Source: DATAXP01 sp963708675
Lineage (GTDB): Bacteria; Planctomycetota; Planctomycetia; Pirellulales; PNKZ01
Direction of reading: 5' to 3'
NCBI GenBank assembly: GCA_963708675.1
Contig: CAVPTO010000003.1
Span: 5,146,001-5,210,000, forward strand
Length of the DNA: 64,000 bases
Shown here piece after piece: positions 51,297 through 60,051 of the stretch. Both the position numbers and the translations under genes were made by a program. The notes below the pieces were generated by a model. The model had not been told where the DNA came from. It searched no databases and was given only the letters and a program-made list of their open reading frames with translations. Numbering within the stretch: position 1 is the stretch's first letter; every line of letters starts with the position of its first letter.

Positions 51297-51807
51297 GTTG
51301 TAGAGGTCCCTAATACATGTTGACGTTTCAGTGGTGAATCGCTGGGCTACGGCTGCAGCCCTGAAAATGTCGCTTTCCGCGTCTCGGCGATCTCGGCACG
51401 AAAGGTGACTGATCGCGCGTCCTCCAATTGACCGTCATTCAAACCGATAACGCTCAAAAAATCCACCGTACATCGGGGTGGGTCCGTACTCGGTCGCTTT
51501 CCACTTGGCGAGGTCACTCTCGGCGTTTGAGCCACAAAGTTCGCAACTGCGGTCATTTTTTAGACTGCCACAGGAAACCCTGCAAAATCTGCCGGGAGAA
51601 CCCGGTGATTGCCGGCTATTGCCGTCGAAATCCCTTATTTGCGCCGCCAACAGGACAAACTTTTCCATTCGACGATCCACGTCGCTTTCGGTTTCGCGCG
51701 TCCTTCTGGGAGAACGCGCGAAACCGCAAGCGGCGATGGCATGAGATAGAGATGTTCAGCATATGTACGGGGCACTTAACCGTTGAAAGCCGACTGATTG
51801 GAAGAAC
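51297..51807. other. Intergenic region with a strong hairpin
   Basis: About 510 bp between two minus-strand genes. Short open frames have no recognisable content. The main structure is the hairpin at 51684-51731. Confidence 0.45.
51684..51731. other. Long stem-loop (16 of 17 pairs)
   Basis: CGGTTTCGCGCG (51689-51700) pairs perfectly with CGCGCGAAACCG (51715-51726) around a 14-base loop. After one mismatch the stem goes on with GCTT/AAGC. It sits about 80 bp downstream of the minus-strand kinase stop. Neither side has a T-run, so it may be a REP-like element, an RNA-stabilising structure or a factor-dependent terminator. Confidence 0.55.
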
Positions 51808-54125
51808 TCAATCACTGCTTTTCTTCAGCGCCGTCAGCAGGCTTTCTAGAAGTGTCGGCTCCAACGGCTTTACCAAATGATGATCGAAGCCCGCCTCCGA
51901 AGTTTTCCGGCGGTCTTCCGACTGACCCCAGCCCGTCAGTGCGGCTAGCACTGTCTTCTGAGACCGGGCATCGTTCGCACCTGACGAGCAACCTCATAAC
52001 CATCGATCCCAGGCATTCCGATGTCGAGGAAGATCATATCCGGCTTAAAGGCGGTTGCGATTTTCAAAGCGGCATGGCCGTCATGCGTGACCTGAACTTC
52101 GTGTCCTTGCAAACGTAGCAACATCGAAAGGGTGTTCGCTGCATCTTGATTGTCATCGACGACCATTAAACGATGACCCGTTGATTTTACGGTCTGAATT
52201 TCTTGGGCTGCGCCGTTGTCTTCGGGCAGCGTTCGTCGATCCATGAGCGGGAGGTAAATCAAAAACTCGCAGCCTTTGCCCAACCCTGCGCTCAAGGCTT
52301 CCACACGGCCTCCGTGCATCTCGACGAGATTCTTTACAAGTGTCAGACCGATGCCCAACCCGCCCTGGGCCTTGGTCGAAGCATGATCGGCCTGGACAAA
52401 CAAATCGAAGATATGGGGCAGCATATCGGGAGCGATGCCAATTCCATTGTCCCGTACCTTTAAGACTGCTTGATCGCCGTCCCGCCAAGCGGACAACCAG
52501 ATTTGCCCGTTGGCTTCGGTGTACTTCGCCGCATTGGTCAATAAGTTCCCGATCACCTGAGCCAAACGAACCGGGTCGGCATCCAGCATCAAGGATTCAG
52601 ACGACATGGAAATGTCGAGACGGTGTTGCTGGATTTGAATGAGCGGTTGCGCTGTCTCGACCGCGCGGGCAACGACCGACGCGAGTTCGATCGGCTCTGG
52701 CCTGAGCTCAATCTTGCCACGCATCACACGCGAAACGTCCAGCAGATCGTCCACGAGTCGGACAAGATGGTGGACCTGTCGTTCCATCATGTCCCTGGTT
52801 TGCTGCACCATCACAGCATCGACCCGCGGCATCTTGAGGATTTCCAGCGAGTTACGGATGGGAGCCAACGGATTGCGAAGCTCGTGCGCCAGCGTCGCCA
52901 GGAACTCGTCCTTTCTTCGGTCGGCTTCACTCAATGTCTCGACTGCCCGCTTTTGGTCTTCCATGTCGGTGCACGTGCCGAACCACTTAACGATCTGGCC
53001 CGTTTCATCACGAATCGGGACGCCCCGTGTTTTGAACCAGCGGTATTCTCCGTCGTGACGACGGATGCGGTATTCCAAGTCGTAGACGCCCTTGTCGGCC
53101 ACGGCTGTTAGCCAGCAGGCCAGCGTCCGCTCACGGTCGTCGGGATGGATTACTCGCTCGAGCCAGTTGAAGCCGAGCAATTCTTCTTCCGGAATGCCGG
53201 TATACGTCCGCCACTGGCTGCTGAGATAGTCGCACTGCCCATTCGGCAAATCGGTCCAGACGAGATTGGGAAGCGCCTCGGCCAAGTTCCGCCATCGCCG
53301 CTCGGTTTCGCGCGAAGCCTCCTCGGCTTGCCTACGATCGGTGACATCGCGTGTCGTTCCGGCCACCGCTTCGACTTCGCCGTTTTCGGCAATGACGGGG
53401 ACGAAGATGTACTCGTAAATTCGCCGTCCGAACTTGCCGGTGAAAGGAACCTCGCCTTTCACCGGTTGTTTCGTGGCGATCACTTGGTCGATTTCTCGGT
53501 TGTGCATGGCGGCGTGCCACGGCTCGTAACCGAGTTCGAGGCAGTTCTTACCGATCGCCTCGTCCCAAGTGCGGCCCCATATCTTCAACAGTCCTTCGTT
53601 GGCGTAAGCGAAGCGATGATCGAGGTCGAAGACAAATACAAAATCAGGCGTGTTCGACAAAGCTGCCTCGTACAGTCGCCGTCGTCGTTCCGTCTCTCGC
53701 GTCCGACTCGCCTGTTCTTCTTGCGCACGTTTCCACTCCGTCCGATCGCGCATAATCTTGGCATAGCCCCGAAGCTCGCGCTTGTCGTCCCACAACGGGG
53801 TCATCGAGCCGCCAGCCCAAAGCCGGCTTCCATCTTTACGGACATGCCAACGGTCGTCGTTGCCACGGCCGGCAACCAACGCGTCCCGCAACTCTTGCTG
53901 CGGGACGCCGGCTTGAACGTCTTCCGGAGTAAAAAAGATCGCCACCGGTTGACCGATGATTTCGTCATCGTTGTAGCCGAGCATTCGCTCGGCTCCGGGG
54001 TTCCACGACTGGACGCGTCCCTGCGGATCAAGGACGAAGATGGCGTAATCCTTGACGTTCTCGATGAGCAACCGAAAAAGCTCTTCGTCGGATTCCTTTC
54101 GGCTCACGAGAGGCGACTGCGACAT
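51808..54125 (-). CDS. PAS-PAS-PAS histidine kinase with C-terminal receiver, frameshifted near the end
   Basis: This soluble hybrid kinase has PAS 1 (about 12-130, VKDYAIFVLDPQGRVQSWNP), PAS 2 (about 145-270), PAS 3 (about 280-400, YLSSQWRTYTGIPEEELLG), HisKA with His414 (LATLAHELRNPLAPIRNSLE), HATPase (NLLTNAAKYT, DNGIGIAPDMLPHIFDLF, GLGIGLTLVKNLVEMHGG) and a receiver (LMVVDDNQDAANTLSMLL, Asp in MIFLDIGMPGIDG). The first frame stops at 51945 after PGLRRQC. The next frame gives the missing end (TVLAALTGWGQSEDRR, then FDHHLVKPLEP) and stops at 51808. One base is missing at about 51953-51960 (AGAAGACAG); the repaired product is 772 residues. A sigma-54-like element lies about 230 bp upstream of the start. 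Confidence 0.9.
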
Positions 54126-54356
54126 ATTTCAGCGACTCGGATGATAGAGGGACACGAGCAAGCGTTGACGAACGCGGGACGGATACAAATCGGCCGATTC
54201 GGACCGCTCGTTGTTCGGTATCTTCGACTGCAACGAGCTTGAACGATTTGCATCCACCAGCGAGCGAACTGAAGCCATTTGTGCAGAGTAACGGTCGGCG
54301 CGAGTGCTCAAATGCATGAGTTTTTCAGAAGTATTGGCAAAACCAATACAAGAACT

Positions 54357-54371
54357 GCAACCTCCGTGCCG
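54357..54371 (-). promoter_or_regulatory. Sigma-54-like promoter element facing the PAS kinase
   Basis: Read on the minus strand it is CGGCACGGAGGTTGC, followed by A. This agrees at 14 of 15 positions with TGGCACGRNNNTTGC and has the required 10-base spacing between GG and GC. Transcription would start near 54345, about 220 bases before the kinase ATG at 54125. Assigned by eye. Confidence 0.45.
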
Positions 54372-54649
54372 CCGCAAATTTCCCCTGACGCCTCGCACCC
54401 ATTCGGCCATCAGAATCTGAACACAGGGCGTTGGGCAAAACGCCCCCGAGGCCCGTGTGGATTTCGCCCAATGAACGGTGAACCGCGTCCGTTCGAGAGA
54501 ACCGAAGTAGGACAACCGATTTCGTTCATACCACGCGAAGTCAGATTCGCATCTCACGCTATGGAAATGTCTTAAGTGACTTCGGTCAAGCGATGATCGC
54601 AATGAGAAGTGTCGTGAAGCACTGATCATCAAAGTCCACGCGTCTCGCT

Positions 54650-54664
54650 TGGCATTGCGATTGC
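54650..54664 (+). promoter_or_regulatory. Sigma-54-like promoter element facing the secreted repeat protein
   Basis: TGGCATTGCGATTGC carries the conserved TGGCA and TTGC with exactly 10 bases between the GG and GC pairs. Transcription would start near 54676, about 90 bases before the ATG at 54768. An NtrC-type activator is encoded at 57101, which makes the match more meaningful. Confidence 0.5.
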
Positions 54665-54767
54665 CTAAGCGTGATTGCCATTGAGGAAGTTCATGGCTGC
54701 ACGGCGGCCGGCCTCGTGTTCGAGTCGCAGTACGGCTCGGTGATGGCGTTTCAGAAGGAGTCAGATC

Positions 54768-55550
54768 ATGTCTTGGTTCAAACACATGGGATCGCGTGTC
54801 GGTTGGAGTATCGCCGCGCTGGCGATTGCGACGGCGGGGTTCGCTCAACGGAGTGCAAATGCGCAGATGAATGAGAACATTCGTGGAACGGTTCGCAGCC
54901 TGACGACGGCACCGAAGGGCGAGATCGACGGAGCGGTGCTCGACAACGGCACCATTCTGCATTGGCCGCCGCATTTGGAAGACGACTTCAAAGCGATCGC
55001 AGTTGTCGGCGATTCCGTCGAAGCGGCGGGACGAACGGAAACGGCCCCGCGTGGCGAAGTGCATTTCGAAGTGCAGCGATTGACGAATCTGCGTAGCAAC
55101 GCGACTGCCGAAAACGACGACCGCGGGCCACGCGATCCGCGGCCGCGCGGACCTCGTCCCGGTGTTCGCCCCGACGATCGTCCATCGACGACCGTGCGCG
55201 GAGTCGTGCGTCGTCTGACGACGGCGCCTCGCGGAGAAGTCGATGGCGCGGTTTTGGACGACGGCACGACATTGCACTGGCCGCCGCATCTTGAGAGCAC
55301 ATTCAAGAGCATCGCCGTCGTGGGCGATCGTCTCGAGGCAACCGGGCGAACGGAAACGGCTCCGCGGGGCGAAGTGAACTTTGAGGTCGATCGCGTGACG
55401 AATCTCGGCAGCGGCGCGACAGCCGTTAACGACGATCGTCCGCCGACGGCGCCTTCGCGAAGGCCGCAGGGTCGCGAAGAACGCATTCGCCAGTTGCAAG
55501 AACAACTGACACAGATGCAGCGTGAGCTGGACCAACTCCGTCGCGAGTAG
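54768..55550 (+). CDS. Exported protein with two copies of a small beta-rich domain
   Basis: AGAAGGAG lies 8-10 bases before the ATG. A signal peptide (SIAALAIATAGFAQRSANA) is followed by two near-identical modules of about 75 residues, at about 36-115 and 142-220. Both contain LTTAP-GE-DGAVLD-GT-LHWPPHLE, then a Val-Val-Gly-Asp turn, GRTETAPRGEV and a short strand ending in TNL. A Pro/Arg/Asp-rich linker joins them. A coiled-coil tail (about 236-260, EERIRQLQEQLTQMQRELDQ) ends the protein. The module looks like a small OB-type barrel seen in other bacterial exported proteins; no function is assigned. It is the only non-signalling gene in the island and has its own sigma-54-like promoter and terminator. 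Confidence 0.8.
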   Translation: MSWFKHMGSRVGWSIAALAIATAGFAQRSANAQMNENIRGTVRSLTTAPKGEIDGAVLDNGTILHWPPHLEDDFKAIAVVGDSVEAAGRTETAPRGEVHFEVQRLTNLRSNATAENDDRGPRDPRPRGPRPGVRPDDRPSTTVRGVVRRLTTAPRGEVDGAVLDDGTTLHWPPHLESTFKSIAVVGDRLEATGRTETAPRGEVNFEVDRVTNLGSGATAVNDDRPPTAPSRRPQGREERIRQLQEQLTQMQRELDQLRRE

Positions 55551-55585
55551 TTTGCCCGATTGTGACGAGAACCGATGGTAAGATG

Positions 55586-55639
55586 AAACGGCGACGCCGG
55601 CAGAGGGAATCCAATCCCGCTGTTGGCGTTGCCGTTTTT
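55586..55639 (+). terminator. Intrinsic terminator after the secreted repeat protein
   Basis: AAACGGCGACGCC (55586-55598) pairs with GGCGTTGCCGTTT (55625-55637) over 13 positions, with one G-U pair. A run of five T (55635-55639) overlaps the end. An inner GGGA/TCCC stem may close the loop. It separates the preceding gene from the NtrB/NtrC-like pair. Confidence 0.75.
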
Positions 55640-55695
55640 GGCAAGGCGAACCATCGGCCGAGTGAGCGATTGATGCTCATGGGATCTGGCTTTCG

Positions 55696-57093
55696 ATGCA
55701 AACGTTCCTGAGTCTCCGGCTACAGGCGGCACTCGTCGCGATCCTCTTTGTGGGATCGATCGGGGCGCTCGTGTTCAATGTTTTCTCGGCACTCGTGCCG
55801 CGCGAACGTGAATTGCAGGTTCGCGAGCAACTGCGCGAGGTCAGCCAGAAGATGGCCGTCGCGGCCGCAGCGAGTTGGCCGTCGTTGCGTGAGCTAGAGA
55901 CCCGACATCCCGATGAGGTGGATCGACGTTTGGTCGAAATCGGCACCGAGGCAATGGCCGCCTATCCCGACGTCGAAGGAGGTTTCTACCTCAACAGCAG
56001 CGTCGATCGATTTAGCGGGTTCGCGCAAGGAAGCGCCAAGCGTCCGCCGCCGGATCGCAGAGTTCGCAACGAGCCGCCTCCGATGGAATCACCGTTGATT
56101 CGCGTTCAAGCACAGCAGAGCTTGAACCTGGCCCCGGGACAAATCCTGTTGAACATTCGCGACGTCGGGCCCAGTCGTGTTGCCGTGCTGACCGAGCCCG
56201 TGGGCGACGAGCGTCCCGCGTCACTAGCCACCTGGGTCATGTTTCGCCTCGTCGACCCAAAGGATATCGGCGTCCAGCTTCTGCGCTATCAGTTGTCGAT
56301 CGGCCTCGCCTTTGCCGGCTTGGCATCGGCCGTGCTGCTCGCCTGGAATATGGGACGGATGATTCGGCAGCAGAACATCGAACGATCGCGGCTTCAGCAT
56401 GAGCTACGTCGTTCGGAACACTTGGCCGCGCTCGGAACGTTGCTGGCTGGCGTGGCGCACGAGGTGCGCAACCCGCTCGCGGCGATTCGTTCCACCGTTC
56501 AGCTTTGGCAGCGATTGCCCGACACGGCACAAAACCCGAGCTCGCTGACGGCCGTCGTTCGCGCCGTCGACCGCATCAATGAGATCGTCACCCAGTTGTT
56601 GCAATTCTCTCGCACCAGCGGCGACGAGCGTGAGACCGTCGACGTGCGTCAGCTGTTGGACGAAACGCTGAACCTCGTCTCCGCGAACGCTTACGAACAA
56701 TCCGTCGCGATCGAACGCCATTTCGATACTCACCCAGCGATGATTAGTGCCTCCGGGCAAGCGTTACGGCAGGTGTTCCTTAACCTGGCCACGAACGCGC
56801 TCCAAGCAATGCCCACGGGAGGCACGCTGCGCTGTCGCGAAACGCGCAAGGATCGAACAGTCGAAATCACGTTTGCAGACACCGGCCCCGGGGTGTCGGT
56901 GGAAGATCGTGCGCATCTGTTCGAGCCGTTCTTTACAACGCGTGCTGACGGAACTGGCCTGGGTTTGGCCATCTGCCGCGAAATCATCACTCAGCATGAT
57001 GGACATATCGAGCTCGTCAGCGATAACCGTCCCGGCGCGACTTTTCGCATTGTGTTGCCCGTCCACAATTCAAACGCCGCACAACGATCCTGA
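55696..57093 (+). CDS. Membrane histidine kinase of the NtrB/ZraS type
   Basis: A first membrane helix (about 8-30), a periplasmic sensor of about 165 residues without a named domain (contains GGFYLNSSVDRFSG) and a second helix (about 198-218) are followed by HisKA with His255 (LLAGVAHEVRNPLAAIRSTV). The HATPase has NLATNALQAMPTGG, DTGPGVSVEDRAHLFEPFF and GTGLGLAICREIITQHDG. The transmitter is the NtrB class that partners sigma-54 activators, and just such a gene follows 7 bp later. The ATG is at 55696. No ligand can be predicted. Confidence 0.92.
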   Translation: MQTFLSLRLQAALVAILFVGSIGALVFNVFSALVPRERELQVREQLREVSQKMAVAAAASWPSLRELETRHPDEVDRRLVEIGTEAMAAYPDVEGGFYLNSSVDRFSGFAQGSAKRPPPDRRVRNEPPPMESPLIRVQAQQSLNLAPGQILLNIRDVGPSRVAVLTEPVGDERPASLATWVMFRLVDPKDIGVQLLRYQLSIGLAFAGLASAVLLAWNMGRMIRQQNIERSRLQHELRRSEHLAALGTLLAGVAHEVRNPLAAIRSTVQLWQRLPDTAQNPSSLTAVVRAVDRINEIVTQLLQFSRTSGDERETVDVRQLLDETLNLVSANAYEQSVAIERHFDTHPAMISASGQALRQVFLNLATNALQAMPTGGTLRCRETRKDRTVEITFADTGPGVSVEDRAHLFEPFFTTRADGTGLGLAICREIITQHDGHIELVSDNRPGATFRIVLPVHNSNAAQRS

Positions 57094-57100
57094 GCAGCTC

Positions 57101-58489
57101 ATGCCTGAACCGAAACGACGAGAGTTGATCGTGGTGGCTGACGATGACACCACCATCCGCGCCAATTTGACGCTCCTATTGCGTGAGGAAGGCTACGAGG
57201 TGCACGAAGCCGCCGATGGTCGTGAGGCACTGAAGGCGCTCAAAGACACTCGCGTCGCGCTTGCGTTGTTGGATCTCAAGATGCCTCATGTCGACGGCAT
57301 GCAAGTGCTGCGAGAACACGCCGCTCGCATGGAAGAGACGCCGATCATTGTGATCACCGCTTTGGGAGGAAGCGCAGCCGCAATCGAGGCGATGAAACTC
57401 GGCGCGTACGATTACATCACCAAGCCGTTCGATCTGGACGAGGTGCTTTTTACCGTTCGGCGAGCGTTGTCGCAGCGAGCCTTGGCCGCCCAGGTGCAGG
57501 TGTTGCAGTCCGACGTTTTGGAGCGTGAAGCGGCGTCGGCCGAAGGCGTTTTGGTCGGCGAACATCCGAGCATGTTGCAGGTTTTCAAGCTCATCGGGCG
57601 CGTCGCCAACACCGAAGAAAACGTGCTCGTCCTCGGCGAGAGCGGAACCGGCAAGGAGCTTGTAGCCGCGGCAATTCATACCAATTCGGCGCGCACCGAC
57701 AAACCGTTCGTGAAGATCAATTGCGCTGCGCTTAGCCCGACGCTGCTTGAAAGCGAACTGTTCGGACACGAGCGCGGCGCTTTCACGGGCGCCGTTGCGA
57801 GGCGTGCAGGCCGCTTTGAGCAAGCCAACGGCGGCACGCTGCTTCTCGACGAGATCGGCGACCTCGATGTTGGACTTCAAGCTAAGCTATTGCGCGTTTT
57901 GCAGACGGGTCAGTTCGAACGTGTCGGCGGAGACGAGACGCTCAACTGCAACGTTCGCGTAGTCTCCGCCACGCATCGTAATCTGGCACAAATGATCGCC
58001 GACCGACAGTTTCGCGAAGACCTTTTCTATCGCTTGAACGTCGTGACAATCGAACTTCCGCCGCTGCGCGCTCGGCGCGAAGATATACCGCTTCTGGCCG
58101 AGCACTTCGTGCGACGCTTGGCGCGAAAGTATGACTGGCCTCACCTGGCGCTTGCCCCGGTGTCGGTCGATTGGCTGGGACAACAACCTTGGCCTGGCAA
58201 CGTGCGTCAAATGCAAAACGTGTTGGCGCGCGCTTCGACGATGGCGGGCGGCCGCGTGGTGCTGCTCGATCACCTTTCACCCGCCCCGGAAGCAACGGTC
58301 TCGCATGAGAGCGATGTCATTGCTTCCGGAGGCACGCTTCGCGAAATCGTCGCGGCCACGGAGCGACGTGTGATCGCGCAGGCGCTGAAGCAGGCCGATT
58401 GGAATCGAACGCGTGCTGCGCAGGCGCTGGGAATCAGCCGTCGGCAACTCTTCGACAAGATTCATCAATACGGCTTGGAACCCTCGTAG
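57101..58489 (+). CDS. NtrC-family sigma-54-dependent response regulator
   Basis: The 462-residue activator starts at ATG 57101. The receiver (1-120) has VVADDDTTIRANLTLLL, Asp58 in ALLDLKMPHVDG and DYITKPFDLDEVL. The AAA+ domain (about 145-375) has Walker A GESGTGKELVA, the sigma-54 contact loop GAFTGAVAR (about 226) and Walker B GGTLLLDEIGDLD. The C-terminal Fis-type helix-turn-helix is ADWNRTRAAQALGISRRQLF. All features needed to open sigma-54 promoters are present. With the kinase 7 bp upstream it forms a two-component pair. The sigma-54-like sites at 54357 and 54650 are the nearest candidate targets. Confidence 0.95.
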   Translation: MPEPKRRELIVVADDDTTIRANLTLLLREEGYEVHEAADGREALKALKDTRVALALLDLKMPHVDGMQVLREHAARMEETPIIVITALGGSAAAIEAMKLGAYDYITKPFDLDEVLFTVRRALSQRALAAQVQVLQSDVLEREAASAEGVLVGEHPSMLQVFKLIGRVANTEENVLVLGESGTGKELVAAAIHTNSARTDKPFVKINCAALSPTLLESELFGHERGAFTGAVARRAGRFEQANGGTLLLDEIGDLDVGLQAKLLRVLQTGQFERVGGDETLNCNVRVVSATHRNLAQMIADRQFREDLFYRLNVVTIELPPLRARREDIPLLAEHFVRRLARKYDWPHLALAPVSVDWLGQQPWPGNVRQMQNVLARASTMAGGRVVLLDHLSPAPEATVSHESDVIASGGTLREIVAATERRVIAQALKQADWNRTRAAQALGISRRQLFDKIHQYGLEPS

Positions 58490-58742
58490 GCGCGACGACG
58501 TCGGGCAGAATCCTCCCGCTCATCGGGACCATTCCGCTCGGAAGCCGTTGAACGGTTCTGTCGATCTTGCGCATTAAGCGTGGCATCGCTGCCATGTAAC
58601 TTGGCAAACGCATACGAGTTAATTGATCGTCCTCTCCTTTTCGAACAGCGACCGTCATCACGGCGCGCGACTTGCCTTACCGGGCGTGCGAAGTCGACGC
58701 AACGTCGGCCCTGTAGCGGATACGCTCGGTCGGAGACAAATC

Positions 58743-60020
58743 ATGTCGTGGCAAACGCGAATCGGACTTTACGGCTCGTACATGCTCAGCGTGGCGAGCA
58801 TCGGTTTCATCTTGCCGTTCCTACCGCTCTATCTGCGGCAGGAAGGTTTGTCCGATCGGCAGATTGGCATCGTCTCGATGCTCGCCGCGATCTCGGGACT
58901 GATTCAGTTCCCCGTGGGCATCCTGTCCGATCGGTGGAGATGCCGAAAGGCAGTGCTCGTTGCTACGTCGGGCGTCTTGTGCTTAGCCACCTATCTGCTG
59001 CCCACTGCTCATCACGTGGTTTGGCTTGGATTGCTCGTGATGCTGTTCGCCGAGAATGGTCTGTGCCGCGCGATCATCGAAAGTCTTTCGGGGGCCGAAG
59101 CCGCTTCGCTTGCGAAGCCGGGCCATGTGGGAACGGCGCTCGGTTTACTGCGATTCTGCAAACCACTTGGAATCGTCGTGGTGGCGCTCGCTGCCGGACA
59201 TTTTGCCGAGTCGATCGGCGTGGGCGCGATGCTGTTGCCGCTCATGCTGCTGCAGGTCGGCGCTTTGATGTGCTCGTGGTTGCTTCCTCAAACCGATAGC
59301 GCCGCCGAGGGGACGCCTCATCATGTCAACAATGGAACCCGCCCGTCGTCCACGCCGTACGTCTGGTACCGCGACGGATCGCTGTGCGTCTTTGTCGTGG
59401 CAATGGTGTTGTTCCATGTCGCCAATGCTCCCGGTGGAACGTATCTCGGGTTGTTCTTGAAACAAGATTTGGGAGCACACGAGCAGCTCATCTCGTATGC
59501 ATTTGTTGTAAGCATGGTGGCGTGGATGCTCGCCGTGGTGCCGGCCGGGCGATTGGCCGACCGCTTTGGGACTCGTCCGTTTCTCATCCTCGGTTGGGGC
59601 GCGATGGCTGTGAAGTTCGCGCTGATTGCGCTTGCCCGCTCGGCATGGGAAGTGATTGCCGTGCAATCGCTCGACGGCTTCGCCAATGGTGTGTTCGCTG
59701 TGTTGGCCGCGGCTTGGGTCACCGAACGCATGAACGACTCGCGACGTGTGGGCGAAGCTCAGGCCATCGTTGGCACTTCCCTGGTGCTTGGCTCGGCAAT
59801 TGGCCCAGCCTGCGCCGGTTGGATCGCCGAGTGGCTCGGGTATCGAAGCATGTTCGGTGTCTTGGCGGCCGTGGGCGTGGTGGCGACACTGATCGTTGCG
59901 TTCTTCGTCCCAGAAACAGTTTCTCGCGGCGACGAACATTTATCATCGACCGAGGACAAGCCCTCGACGCCACGAGACGCGTTACCCGCCACGATCTTGC
60001 CGTCCAACGAGTGCGCCTGA
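58743..60020 (+). CDS. Major facilitator superfamily transporter
   Basis: Twelve hydrophobic segments with the usual break after the sixth (the loop GTPHHVNNGTRPSSTPYVWY). MFS motif A-like GILSDRWRCRKAVL lies after helix 2, and its partial repeat GRLADRFGTRPFLIL after helix 8. The ATG at 58743 is chosen because the longer frame to 58623 adds no membrane segment. At 425 residues it fits the drug/sugar exporter branches; the substrate is unknown. The anion transporter gene follows after 31 bp and the phosphoesterase after a further 28 bp, which suggests one transcript. Confidence 0.85.
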   Translation: MSWQTRIGLYGSYMLSVASIGFILPFLPLYLRQEGLSDRQIGIVSMLAAISGLIQFPVGILSDRWRCRKAVLVATSGVLCLATYLLPTAHHVVWLGLLVMLFAENGLCRAIIESLSGAEAASLAKPGHVGTALGLLRFCKPLGIVVVALAAGHFAESIGVGAMLLPLMLLQVGALMCSWLLPQTDSAAEGTPHHVNNGTRPSSTPYVWYRDGSLCVFVVAMVLFHVANAPGGTYLGLFLKQDLGAHEQLISYAFVVSMVAWMLAVVPAGRLADRFGTRPFLILGWGAMAVKFALIALARSAWEVIAVQSLDGFANGVFAVLAAAWVTERMNDSRRVGEAQAIVGTSLVLGSAIGPACAGWIAEWLGYRSMFGVLAAVGVVATLIVAFFVPETVSRGDEHLSSTEDKPSTPRDALPATILPSNECA

Positions 60021-60051
60021 CGGTTTCGCGAGCACTAGGAAGCATCGACTC

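Larger units (their letters stand above)
54126..54767. other. Divergent regulatory region
   Basis: About 640 bp between divergent starts with no supported gene. It holds two sigma-54-like elements in opposite directions (54357-54371 and 54650-54664). A small hairpin, GGGCGTT-N6-AACGCCC, lies at 54426-54445 between them. Confidence 0.5.

Noticed and set aside
54426..54445. GGGCGTT-N6-AACGCCC hairpin as a terminator
   Set aside because: It lies between two divergent genes with no transcript expected to end there, and no T-run follows on either strand.
54129..55535. Long minus-strand open frame opposite the secreted repeat protein
   Set aside because: It is Arg/Ser-rich and mirrors the GC-rich plus-strand gene, which has a signal peptide, ribosome binding site and internal repeats.
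55600..55660. Second sigma-54 element (TGGCGTTGCCGTTTTTGGC) before the NtrB-like gene
   Set aside because: The TTGC part is missing at the required spacing, and the stretch belongs to the terminator stem.
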